46,190 bases of DNA. It comes from Oscillospiraceae bacterium (GTDB taxonomy: Bacteria; Bacillota; Clostridia; Oscillospirales; Ruminococcaceae). The position numbers and the translations under genes were made by a program. Positions within the stretch are counted from its first letter, which is position 1. Each line of letters begins with the position of its first letter. The notes beneath the pieces are model-generated. The model was not told where the DNA came from, searched no databases, and saw nothing but the letters and a program-made list of their open reading frames with translations. Shown piece after piece: positions 7,068 to 14,784 of this stretch. The stretch covers positions 32,766 through 78,955 of the forward strand of contig JAAVIF010000051.1 in assembly GCA_014799365.1 (NCBI GenBank), given 5' to 3'.

Positions 7068-7550
7068 ATGAGCAAAAAATTGGTAGCATATTTCAGCGCA
7101 GGCGGTGTGACCGCTGACGCTGCAAAGAAAATTGCGCAAGGGGCAAATGCCGATCTTTATGAAATTCGTCCGGAGGTTTCTTATACCGCCGCGGATCTTA
7201 ATTGGCAGGACAAAAATTCCCGCAGCTCCGTGGAGATGAACGACAGAACATTCCGTCCCGCTCTTGCGGATAAAAATGCGAAAGCGGAGGAGTATGATGT
7301 GATCTTTCTCGGATTTCCTATTTGGTGGTACACCGCTCCCACTATCATCAACACCTTTTTGGAAAGCTATGAGATTTCGGGAAAAACTATCATATTGTTT
7401 GCCACTTCGGGAAGCACCGGATTTGATAAGTCGGCTGCGGATTTGAAGGTCAGCGTTGACGATAATACAGTTATCAAAGAGGGAATAGTGATCCACGGAA
7501 AGCAAAGCGCGGAAGAGTGGAAAAATTGGGTGGATTCTTTGGGGTTGTAA
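7068..7550 (+). CDS. Flavodoxin-family FMN protein
   Basis: 160 residues, the normal length for a short-chain flavodoxin. The first strand KLVAYFSAGGVTADAAKKIA carries the FMN-phosphate loop in a modified form (SAGGVT where SxTGNT is usual). VIFLGFPIWWYTAPTIINTFLE supplies the isoalloxazine-stacking aromatics, and TIILFATSGSTGFDKSAADL is the second cofactor loop. It probably transfers electrons or reduces quinones or peroxides in the cytoplasm. It starts after an AGGAGG site, 27 bp past the TSCPD gene and 3 bp before the OhrR-like gene, clearly one operon. Confidence 0.88.
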   Translation: MSKKLVAYFSAGGVTADAAKKIAQGANADLYEIRPEVSYTAADLNWQDKNSRSSVEMNDRTFRPALADKNAKAEEYDVIFLGFPIWWYTAPTIINTFLESYEISGKTIILFATSGSTGFDKSAADLKVSVDDNTVIKEGIVIHGKQSAEEWKNWVDSLGL

Positions 7551-7553
7551 GCA

Positions 7554-8003
7554 ATGAGCGATAAATATGATGTTCTTAAGCTTGAAAACCAGCTCTGCTT
7601 TCCCTTATATGTTGCCGCAAAGGAAGTCGTAAAGGCGTATAAGCCGTATCTGGAGGAACTCGATCTCACATATACGCAGTATATCACAATGATGGTGATG
7701 TGGGAACACAAAGAGCTCAGGATCAAAGAAGTAGGCGAGTACCTGTATTTGGATTCCGGCACGCTCACCCCTCTTATCAAGCGGCTTGAAGAAAAGGGAT
7801 ATGTAACTCGGCGACGCTCCGCAGCGGACGAGCGGGATCTGATCGTTACTATCACGGACAAGGGAAAAGCTTTGAAAGAAAAAGCCGTTCATATCCCCGA
7901 ACGGCTTGGAGGCTGTATTGAGCTTGACCCGCAAAAGGCAAAAGCGATTTACGATATTCTTTATGAAGTTATCGGCAAGCTGACCAATACTAACCCCTTT
8001 TAA
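7554..8003 (+). CDS. OhrR-like MarR-family redox regulator
   Basis: 149 residues. Winged-helix MarR repressor: LTYTQYITMMVMWEH, IKEVGEYLYLDSGTLTPLIKRLEEKGYVTR as recognition helix, and the wing RRSAADERDLIVTITDKG. The N-terminal LENQLCFPLYVA places Cys15 at the position of the peroxide-sensing Cys of Bacillus OhrR, and the LDSGTLTPLIKRLE stretch is also OhrR-like. It should sense organic hydroperoxides and repress its own operon, which fits the adjacent thiol peroxidase and flavodoxin. Its last codons overlap a sequence that recurs upstream of the cytoplasmic GH5 gene. Confidence 0.88.
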   Translation: MSDKYDVLKLENQLCFPLYVAAKEVVKAYKPYLEELDLTYTQYITMMVMWEHKELRIKEVGEYLYLDSGTLTPLIKRLEEKGYVTRRRSAADERDLIVTITDKGKALKEKAVHIPERLGGCIELDPQKAKAIYDILYEVIGKLTNTNPF

Positions 8004-8051
8004 AACCGAGGATCAGTGTTTTGGGTATAATGCCCGCGGAAAGGAAAACGA

Positions 8052-9161
8052 ATGGAAAAGCAAGAGTTTAGCTTAGGCGAATACCTGGCAGGCGGTATCG
8101 AAAAAATAATCAAAAGGGCTGTACGCGCAACGCTTACCGATCCGAGGAAGAGCGCGTTTATGACACGGTTCGCGCTGTCAAGCCGCGAAGCGGCCCGCAA
8201 ACACGCGGCAGCGGAGAGTATAGGCGAAAATATTCCGCCGTTCCTGATAGCAAGTATCACAAGCAGCTGCAATCTTCATTGTGCGGGCTGTTATTCGCGG
8301 CATAATAACGCCTGTAACGACTGCGCTCCCGTCGATCAGCTGACCTCCGATGATTGGAAAAGTATTTTTACGCAGGCTAACGAGCTTGGTATAAGCTTTA
8401 TTCTTCTTGCGGGCGGCGAGCCGCTTATCCGCAAAGATGTTATCGAAGCGGCCGGCGACTATCCGAACATTCTGTTTCCGATATTTACGAACGGAACGCT
8501 TTTGGACGGCGAATACATAAAGCTTTTTGGTAAAAAGCGCAATCTTCTGCCCGTATTCAGTATTGAGGGAAAGCAGGAGAAAACAGACGAGCGGCGCGGC
8601 AGCGGGGTTTATATCAAGCTGAAGCGAGCCATGGAAAACGTTCAAAAGAAGCATCTGTTTTTCGGTGCGTCGATCACAATGACTGCTGCCAATTTGCGCG
8701 AGATCACGGACAAGGAATTCCTTGACGATCTGCAAAACAGCGGCTGTAGGGTAGTGATCTATGTAGAGTTTGTGCCTGTGTCAGAGGAAAGCAGTTTCCT
8801 CGCTCCCGATGACAAAGAGCGCGAATATTTAAGCGAACGCCTTGCCGCTATGAGGGAGGAATATCCCGATATGGTGTTTGTATCGTTCCCGGGTGATGAA
8901 AAGAGCGCGGGCGGTTGTCTTGCGGCGGGCCGCGGATTCTTCCATATCAACTCTCACGGAGGAGCCGAGCCTTGTCCGTTCTCCCCTTACTCCGATATAA
9001 ACGTAAAGGATACATCCCTGCGAGATGCGCTGCGTTCTCCGCTGTTTAGGTCTTTACGCGATCAAAGCTTTCTCACCGCGGAACACAGCGGCGGCTGTGT
9101 TCTCTTTGAAAAACGAGCGGAGGTAGAAGCTATACTGTCAGCAGAAAGCATTTGCGAATAG
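8052..9161 (+). CDS. Radical SAM protein with SPASM-like C-terminal cysteines
   Basis: 369 residues. The radical SAM motif CxxxCxxC is present as CNLHCAGC (Cys73, Cys77, Cys80), ligating the 4Fe-4S cluster that cleaves S-adenosylmethionine. LLAGGEPLIRKDV is the GGE motif that holds SAM, and FTNGTLL and PVFSIEG follow as barrel strands. The C-terminal part (GGCLAAGRGFFHINSHGGAEPCPFSPY, and GGCVLFEKR) resembles an auxiliary cluster or SPASM region. The product is unknown; the family includes peptide-modifying and heme-related enzymes. The ATG follows GGAAAGGAAAACGA, 48 bp after the regulator, so it probably belongs to the same transcript. Confidence 0.82.
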   Translation: MEKQEFSLGEYLAGGIEKIIKRAVRATLTDPRKSAFMTRFALSSREAARKHAAAESIGENIPPFLIASITSSCNLHCAGCYSRHNNACNDCAPVDQLTSDDWKSIFTQANELGISFILLAGGEPLIRKDVIEAAGDYPNILFPIFTNGTLLDGEYIKLFGKKRNLLPVFSIEGKQEKTDERRGSGVYIKLKRAMENVQKKHLFFGASITMTAANLREITDKEFLDDLQNSGCRVVIYVEFVPVSEESSFLAPDDKEREYLSERLAAMREEYPDMVFVSFPGDEKSAGGCLAAGRGFFHINSHGGAEPCPFSPYSDINVKDTSLRDALRSPLFRSLRDQSFLTAEHSGGCVLFEKRAEVEAILSAESICE

Positions 9162-9210
9162 GTACCAAATAGTATCCTTATGTTTATGAATTATAATAAC
9201 TTATTATAAA

Positions 9211-9351
9211 GGACTGTAAAAAACCAATAAAAATATAACCCGCCAAAACCAAGTGAAAATAAGGTTTTGACGGGTTATATTTTATGGAGAAAGATGTCAA
9301 CTCCCGAAGCGGCGGCTTCGTCGCTTTCATATTTTTAGTTTTTTACAGTCC
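9211..9351. repeat. Small inverted-repeat element, copy B (MITE-like), carrying a terminator
   Basis: 141 bp bounded by perfect 14-bp inverted ends GGACTGTAAAAAAC (9211-9224) and GTTTTTTACAGTCC (9338-9351). In reverse complement it aligns along its length with copy A (841-1094): same ends, the GC palindrome around GAAGCCGCCGCTTC, a short GACATCTT-type motif, then the terminator stem. No obvious target duplication. It fills most of the gap between the convergent radical SAM and aspS genes. Confidence 0.8.
9235..9278. terminator. Bidirectional terminator inside element B
   Basis: 16-bp stem with one mismatch, ATAACCCGCCAAAACC / GGTTTTGACGGGTTAT (9235-9250, 9263-9278), flanked by A/T runs on both sides. 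It serves the convergent aspS and radical SAM genes. Confidence 0.75.
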
Positions 9352-9374
9352 GTTTTAGTTAGTTTTTATATTTT

Positions 9375-11162
9375 TTATTTACCGTCTCCGTTATCCATAT
9401 TCGGCTTTGTTCTTACTCTGATATGAACCTCTCTGAGCTGCTGCTCCGTAACGCCGGTAGGCGCGCCCAGCAATAGATCCTGCGCGTTGGAGTTAAGCGG
9501 GAACGCAATGACCTCTCTTATACTTTCCTCGTCAAGCAGCATCATTATCATTCTGTCGATACCGAACGCCATACCCGCGTGAGGAGGGGCACCGTACTTG
9601 AAAGCATTGTACAGCGAGCCGAACTTGCTGATAATATCGTCCTCGGTATAGCCCGCTATCTCAAAGGACTTGACCATAACATCGTTTCTGTGATTTCTTA
9701 CCGCGCCGGACACCAATTCAAGACCGTTGCATACCAGATCGTACTGGTATGCCAGAACATCTTCGGGAGCTTTGGTGTTTAAGGCTTCCAGCTCGCCTTG
9801 GGGCATGGAGAAGGGATTGTGAGTAAAGGCGGGCTTTCCCGTTTCCTCGTCCTCCTCATACATGGGGAAATCAACTATCCAGCACACCTCATAGCGGCTC
9901 TTATCGATAAGGCCCATTCTTTCCGCAACTTCGCTTCTTATCTGACCCGCAAACTTTGCGGCAATCTTTTTGTCGTCGGCGATAAAGTACAAAACATCGC
10001 CCACATTAAGCTTTGCGCGTTCTTTAAGCTCTTTTCTGTCTTCGTCGGAAAGGAATTTGTCGATAGGTCCGAGATAGTTGAAGTTTTCGTCTACCTTAAC
10101 GTAGCCCAGGCCTTTCATGCCTATGGACGTTGCGTAAGCCTCCATTTTTTCAAAGAAGGTCTTGCTTTTTGACGCCATTCCGGGTACGTTTATCGCGCGT
10201 ACCGTTTTACCTCTGAAAGGTTTAAAATCGCTGTTTACAAACAGATCGGATATATCGATTATTTCAAGAGGATTTCTGAGATCGGGTTTGTCGGTGCCGT
10301 ATTTGAGCATTGCTTCGGCATAGGTTATGCGTCTGAACGGAGCGGGGCTGAACTGCTTTCCGCCGCCGAATTTTTCAAGGATAGCGGGGAATACCCTTTC
10401 CGCTACCGCAAAAACGTCCTCTTGATCTGTGAAAGCCATTTCAAAGTCAAGCTGGTAAAATTCTCCCGCCGTTCTGTCCGCTCTCGCGTCCTCGTCGCGG
10501 AAGCAGGGAGCTAACTGGAAGTATCTGTCAAAGCCGCTTACCATATACAACTGCTTGAATATCTGGGGTGCCTGGGGAAGCGCGTAAAATTTTCCGTGAT
10601 GCTTTCTGCTGGGGATAAGGAAGTCGCGTGCGCCCTCGGGGGAAGAGGTTGAAAGAATCGGAGTCTGAAGCTCCAAAAAGCCCTCTTCTATCATTTTTTC
10701 ACGCATAAACTGCATAAGCTGCGAGCGGAAAACAATGTTGTCGTGCATTTTTTTGTTTCTTAAGTCCAAGAAACGGTATTTTAAGCGTATATCCTCGTTG
10801 CTGTTTTTTGAGGTGTCCACCTCAAATGGCAGGTTTTCGGTAACCGCACCCAAAACCGTCAGGGCTTCCGCTACTATCTCTACCTTTCCCGTTTTGATCT
10901 TATCGTTATAGGTGGAGGGATCGCGATTGATGACCTTTCCCTCAACGGATACCGTAAATTCTCTGTGAATACCCTCCAATAACTGTTCGTTCTGCTGCAT
11001 GGTGATCTGCACCACGCCGTAGTGATCTCTCAGGTCAATAAACTTGATGCCGCCGTGGTCGCGGATATTTTCCACCCAGCCCGCTACGCGGACGGTCTTA
11101 TTGAGGCAGTCCTCGGTTATCATTTCGGTGGTGTGGGTGCGGTATCTGTTTTCTCTTATCAT
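9375..11162 (-). CDS. aspS: Aspartate--tRNA ligase, bacterial type (non-discriminating signature)
   Basis: 595 residues, normal for a bacterial AspRS. N-terminal OB-fold anticodon-binding domain (about 1-105), class II catalytic domain with motif 2 (CFRDEDARADR) and motif 3 (GMAFGIDRMIMML), and an inserted GAD domain (about 285-415). In the anticodon domain the sequence is NIRDHGGIKF: His36 lies where non-discriminating AspRS enzymes have His and discriminating ones have Leu. With GatCAB encoded 2-6 kb away, this suggests that Asp-tRNA-Asn is made and then amidated. The start ATG has AGAAAGGAAAC upstream. No T-box leader is seen. Confidence 0.97.
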   Translation of the reverse strand: MIRENRYRTHTTEMITEDCLNKTVRVAGWVENIRDHGGIKFIDLRDHYGVVQITMQQNEQLLEGIHREFTVSVEGKVINRDPSTYNDKIKTGKVEIVAEALTVLGAVTENLPFEVDTSKNSNEDIRLKYRFLDLRNKKMHDNIVFRSQLMQFMREKMIEEGFLELQTPILSTSSPEGARDFLIPSRKHHGKFYALPQAPQIFKQLYMVSGFDRYFQLAPCFRDEDARADRTAGEFYQLDFEMAFTDQEDVFAVAERVFPAILEKFGGGKQFSPAPFRRITYAEAMLKYGTDKPDLRNPLEIIDISDLFVNSDFKPFRGKTVRAINVPGMASKSKTFFEKMEAYATSIGMKGLGYVKVDENFNYLGPIDKFLSDEDRKELKERAKLNVGDVLYFIADDKKIAAKFAGQIRSEVAERMGLIDKSRYEVCWIVDFPMYEEDEETGKPAFTHNPFSMPQGELEALNTKAPEDVLAYQYDLVCNGLELVSGAVRNHRNDVMVKSFEIAGYTEDDIISKFGSLYNAFKYGAPPHAGMAFGIDRMIMMLLDEESIREVIAFPLNSNAQDLLLGAPTGVTEQQLREVHIRVRTKPNMDNGDGK

Positions 11163-11209
11163 GTTGTTTCCTTTCTGCGGCTCCTCGATCGGCGGAGGGC
11201 CTTTTGTTA

Positions 11210-11840
11210 TTTTTATAAAACTGCGTTTTTGGCTGTGGGGGGCTTTTTCGGAGTAAATACCGACTTACTAATTCTTAGAGCTGCGCTTTATGTGGTGTTC
11301 TTTTTACTCGGAAGGCGAGTGCAGTGTGCGCTCCCGCGCGGGGCTTAAAGTAACAGAGAGCAAGCTTTGTTGCCGCCGCATCCTTGCGGCGGTTGGGGCT
11401 TGCTCCCGACGGCTTCATGCCGTCCCAAAGGGGGGCGAAGTCGAAACAAGCTCCGAAAAAGTGATGAATAAAAGCTGCAATTTTGAAATAAAGAAAGGCT
11501 AAGTGTTTGCGGAGCTTGTTCCGACACTCTCCCCCCTTAGGTTTCACCTTAAGAATCCTTTCCTTACCCCCCTCTATTGCGTAGTGCTAAAGGTGAGCTT
11601 TTTGCTCCATAGAATTAGTGCGTGAAATATCACTTATATAACTTAGTTGAATTGTTCAATGTTGGAAATTTGCAGTAACGTTTTATTTACATTCGGGTCG
11701 CATGTGCTGCGTTATTACCGCCTGTTTTCATTGGTTACGTTGGTAGCTCCCATTAGTTAGTGCAATGTATGATTATGCTTGTGCTCCCAATTGGGTTATA
11801 CCGCCCTATCCGTTAAAAACGTTCCTTTTACAATAACTGC
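11210..11840 (+). repeat. Long non-coding repeat family, copy 1
   Basis: First of four related copies (others 37973-38500, 38497-39047 inverted, 45579-46190). The left half has shared blocks (AGCTGCGCTTTATG, TGCGCTCCCGCGCGGGGCTT) and a long hairpin whose arms include CCAAAGGGGGG ... CCCCCCTTAGG and AACAAGCTCCG / CGGAGCTTGTTCC. The right half is conserved without being a simple hairpin (AATTAGTGCGTGAAAT, AGTGCAATGTATGATTATG, CCGCCCTATCCGTT). Open frames through it are not conserved between copies, so it is non-coding. It occupies the gap between the esterase stop and the aspS start; a 69-bp module is inserted at 11356. Function unknown: structured RNA or a non-autonomous mobile element. Confidence 0.85.
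11356..11424. repeat. 69-bp nested-hairpin module inserted in long repeat copy 1
   Basis: Outer stem GAGCAAGC / GCTTGCTC, inner stem CCGCCGC / GCGGCGG, then a second hairpin GACGGC / GCCGTC. The module is absent from the same point of copies 2 and 3 (which read ACA-CCAAAGG across the site) and recurs, also as 69 bp, at 38643-38711, where it lies in a different place of the parent repeat. Confidence 0.85.
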
Positions 11841-11851
11841 CCTACCGCAGG

Positions 11852-11930
11852 GGCGGAGCCAAATTTTCTCCTGACGGCGAAAATTTTGAAATGCTTTGCA
11901 TTTCAGCGGGCTTGCGCCCGCGGCTCCGCC
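11852..11930. repeat. 79-bp cloverleaf-shaped inverted-repeat unit
   Basis: Outer stem GGCGGAGCC (11852-11860) / GGCTCCGCC (11922-11930) encloses three hairpins that abut without spare bases: AAATTTTC/GAAAATTT (11861-11868, 11879-11886), TGAAATGC/GCATTTCA (11887-11894, 11898-11905) and GCGGGC/GCCCGC (11906-11911, 11916-11921). All stems are perfect. The rest of the gap to 12082 is AT-rich with no feature recognised. Confidence 0.85.
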
Positions 11931-12082
11931 GCCGCTTAAGCTGCTCCTCAATCAAGCATTCATCTAAAAATTCTCTACTTACCCTCTTTTACCTTTTTCC
12001 TCTATCATAATGCCCGCTTAGACTTAATGACTTGCTCCATACATTTTTTACCTTTTAAAGTCAGCATTAAACATCACAAAAT

Positions 12083-13012
12083 TCAATTATCACCGTCACA
12101 AACGCTCTTTATCCACCCTGTAACTCCATTTGGCATCATAGGATCGGCAGCTCTGCCGTCATCGAACATCAAATTTGCCTGTACCCAGTTTATCATACAA
12201 TGCTGTCCCATTTCAAAGCCGTAAAATACCGAAGCCACTCCGCCGTCTCCATTATACACCCATTCGGGCAGAAACAGCTCGCAGTTCTTCATGCTTTCAA
12301 GCTCATTCAGCCGCGGCTTTATACACTCGTCAAAATCCGCCATTTCGTCATGCTGTCCGTGAGCGACCAATATCCTTGTTTTGGTTTCGCCTATCTTCTT
12401 TAATGCTTCCTCTTTAGGCACATATCCCGAAGCGATCGGCATCGCGCCGTCAAAGTAATCGGGGTATTTTTCCAGCATATGCCATGTGAAAAATCCTCCC
12501 GAGGAAGCTCCCATAATGAATTTCTTCCCGATATTTGCCGAATGATCGGTCACGACCTTGTCATATATGGCCTTAACGGGTATATGGTAGGGGATTCTTT
12601 CCTCCGACCATGTGCCGTCTATCCTGCCGTTTTCCTCCCGCTTTTCGTTGGCAACGGGAACTATTATATACGCGCCGCCCATATCGTTCTGATATTTCGC
12701 GGAAACGTACTGCTCCGCGCCGCAGCACATAATGCAGTCAATACCCAGAAGAGAATTGCTCGCACCGTGAAAGAACATCAAAACGGGATATTTTTTGTCG
12801 GCGGGAAAGCCGTGCTTGACGGGATCGTAAACGTAATATTTTATATCGCCCGTTTCCTTGCAGGAGTAAACGTATTCGTCAAACAGATCAAAGTATATTT
12901 TGCTTTTATAGGTAGTGGAGTAGCTTATAAACTCCCCCTCTTTTAAATATTTTGCCCAGTCGGGGATAACCGTTTTATCCTGACTCATTTCGCGGAAATT
13001 CGGAAGCGGCAT
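12083..13012 (-). CDS. Alpha/beta-hydrolase esterase, cytoplasmic
   Basis: 309 residues without a signal peptide. Alpha/beta-hydrolase fold: oxyanion strand YPVLMFFHGAS, nucleophile elbow GASSGG (GxSxG), acid region ILVAHGQHDEMADF, and the catalytic His probably in GQHCMINW near the C-terminus. The layout resembles the feruloyl esterase / PHB depolymerase-like group, which in gut Firmicutes often act on acylated oligosaccharides. The substrate is not determined here. Start chosen at the ATG with AAAGGAGAG upstream. It is the last gene of the leftward gat operon, 19 bp behind the small membrane protein gene. Confidence 0.8.
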   Translation of the reverse strand: MPLPNFREMSQDKTVIPDWAKYLKEGEFISYSTTYKSKIYFDLFDEYVYSCKETGDIKYYVYDPVKHGFPADKKYPVLMFFHGASNSLLGIDCIMCCGAEQYVSAKYQNDMGGAYIIVPVANEKREENGRIDGTWSEERIPYHIPVKAIYDKVVTDHSANIGKKFIMGASSGGFFTWHMLEKYPDYFDGAMPIASGYVPKEEALKKIGETKTRILVAHGQHDEMADFDECIKPRLNELESMKNCELFLPEWVYNGDGGVASVFYGFEMGQHCMINWVQANLMFDDGRAADPMMPNGVTGWIKSVCDGDN

Positions 13013-13031
13013 GTTATTCTCTCTCCTTTGT

Positions 13032-13334
13032 TTATTTGGCTATACACATAAAAATTACTATGGCGGCCATAAATACCACCACGCCCACCGCGAATATTAT
13101 ACCGTCGGCGGTCATCTTTTTCTGAGGTTTGTTGTGATCGGCATAGATAACCTTTTTGGGGATTCCGCCGTTTTCATAGTCAACGACCGTGATTTGGTCT
13201 ATACGTTCGGCTTCGGGGTCTTTTGCGCTTTCCTTTAAAACGTCAATAATGTTATCTTTATCGGAAATTCTCAGCTCCTTTTTGCCGTCGTCGGTTCGGT
13301 TAAAGGCAGCACCGCCGTATTCGTTTTCGTTCAT
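13032..13334 (-). CDS. Small C-terminally anchored membrane protein, unknown function
   Basis: 100 residues. A charged cytoplasmic part (about 1-72) is followed by one transmembrane segment (GIIFAVGVVVFMAAIVIFMC) and a two-residue tail, so it is probably tail-anchored. No recognised domain. Its ATG overlaps the gatB stop (ATGA) with AAGGGAGA upstream, so it is translationally coupled to gatB. Confidence 0.7.
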   Translation of the reverse strand: MNENEYGGAAFNRTDDGKKELRISDKDNIIDVLKESAKDPEAERIDQITVVDYENGGIPKKVIYADHNKPQKKMTADGIIFAVGVVVFMAAIVIFMCIAK

Positions 13335-14764
13335 TCTCCCTTAAGCTTCCTTTCCAGAATTTCCTTGATCGCGTTAGGCGTAGCCGCTCCCTTAAGCTGC
13401 CTGTTCGCCTGTCCCATAAGGAAGCCGAACACCTTCTGCTCACCGCTTCTGTACTGCTCCACCGCCTTGGGATTATCTTCTAAGATCTTATCGATAACCG
13501 CCTCCGCCTGTCCCAAATCCTCCTTTATCCAGAGGTTTTCCTCGTCGCATACCTCGTCGGCGGTCTTTCCGCTTTCAAGCATGGAGCGCAGCACGTTTTT
13601 ACCGTTGCTCTTGTTTATCTTATCGGTGTCCATTATCTCAACAAGCCGCGCAAAATCCTTCGCCTCAAAGGGGAGCCTGCTCATATCCGCTTCGCCGAGA
13701 TTTATTCTTCTCATAAGCTCCACAAGTATAAAGGAAGCAACGCTTTTGGGATTATTATAGGCTTTTATCGCTTCCTCAAAGAAGAAGCATACAAGCTTGT
13801 TGTTTATAAGGGAATCCGCGTCCTTTTCCGCAATGCCGTACTGCTCGATATAACGCGCCCTGCGTGTTTCGGGCATTTCGGGAATGGAGCTTCTGATATT
13901 TTCCAGCTCCTCCTCGGTGAAAATAATGGGAGGAATATCGGGGTCGGGGAAATAGCGGTAGTCCTGCGCGTCCTCCTTGGAGCGCATAGCCACCGTTTCG
14001 CCGCTTCCGTCAACAAAACGGCGGGTCTCCTGTATGACCCTTTCACCGCTTTCAATAAGCTCCGTCTGACGGTAAATTTCGTATTCTATCGCTCTGCCTA
14101 TTGCCCTTACAGAGTTTAAATTCTTTATCTCCGCTCTTGTGCCTAATTCCTTGGCGTCCTTTTCCGCAAGGGAAATGTTTACGTCGCAGCGCAGACTGCC
14201 CTGCTCCATTCTGCCGTCGCAGATACCTGCGTATTGAAGCAAAAGACGTATCTTTTCAACAAAGGCGGTAACGTCCGCCGCCGAGTGGAAATCCGGCTCG
14301 GTAACTATTTCTATAAGGGGAATACCGCAGCGGTTATAGTCCGCAAGAGTCTGTCTTGTCCGCTCGTCGTGTATAAGCTTTCCCGCGTCCTCTTCAAGAT
14401 GTATACGGTTTATTCTTACGGTTTTTTCAACGCCCTCCGACACTATATCCACATGTCCGCCGAGACAGACGGGGCGGGGCATCTGGCTTATCTGATACGC
14501 CTTGGGCAGATCGGGATAAAAGTAGTTCTTTCTGTCCCACTTGGTAAAGCGGCTGATGTCGCAGTTCATTACATATCCCGCTTTAACGATGTATTCAACC
14601 GCCCTGCGGTTAAGCACGGGGAGAGTTCCGGGAAGTCCGCTGCACACGGGACAGCAGCGGGAGTTGGGGTCGCCGCCGAATTCCGCGGAGCAGGTGCAGA
14701 AAACCTTTGAGCTTGTCAAAAGCTCCGCGTGTATTTCAAGACCGATAGTTGGGTATAATTTCAT
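13331..14764 (-). CDS. gatB: Asp-tRNA(Asn)/Glu-tRNA(Gln) amidotransferase subunit B
   Basis: 477 residues, the normal size. It begins KLYPTIGLEIHAEL, has the zinc-binding cysteines CTCSAEFGGDPNSRCCPVCSG, and the kinase signature (IEEDAGK-like HLEEDAGKLIHD) of the cradle domain that phosphorylates the misacylated Glu or Asp. The helical and YqeY-like tail (about 330-477) binds the tRNA. GatB works with GatA and GatC. It lies 20 bp behind gatA, with AAAGGAAC as ribosome site. Confidence 0.97.
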   Translation of the reverse strand: MKLYPTIGLEIHAELLTSSKVFCTCSAEFGGDPNSRCCPVCSGLPGTLPVLNRRAVEYIVKAGYVMNCDISRFTKWDRKNYFYPDLPKAYQISQMPRPVCLGGHVDIVSEGVEKTVRINRIHLEEDAGKLIHDERTRQTLADYNRCGIPLIEIVTEPDFHSAADVTAFVEKIRLLLQYAGICDGRMEQGSLRCDVNISLAEKDAKELGTRAEIKNLNSVRAIGRAIEYEIYRQTELIESGERVIQETRRFVDGSGETVAMRSKEDAQDYRYFPDPDIPPIIFTEEELENIRSSIPEMPETRRARYIEQYGIAEKDADSLINNKLVCFFFEEAIKAYNNPKSVASFILVELMRRINLGEADMSRLPFEAKDFARLVEIMDTDKINKSNGKNVLRSMLESGKTADEVCDEENLWIKEDLGQAEAVIDKILEDNPKAVEQYRSGEQKVFGFLMGQANRQLKGAATPNAIKEILERKLKGE

Positions 14765-14784
14765 ACTTTTGTTCCTTTTTTCGA

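Noticed and set aside
11022-11547. Several 70-108 residue open frames across long repeat copy 1
   Set aside because: The same blocks in copies 2-4 do not keep a frame, and indels between copies are not multiples of three, so they are not coding.
11590-11840. Possible tmRNA, 6S RNA or tRNA in the conserved right half of the long repeat
   Set aside because: Several copies in one window, no tRNA-like acceptor or T-loop motif, and no 6S-type long imperfect duplex with central bubble in this half.
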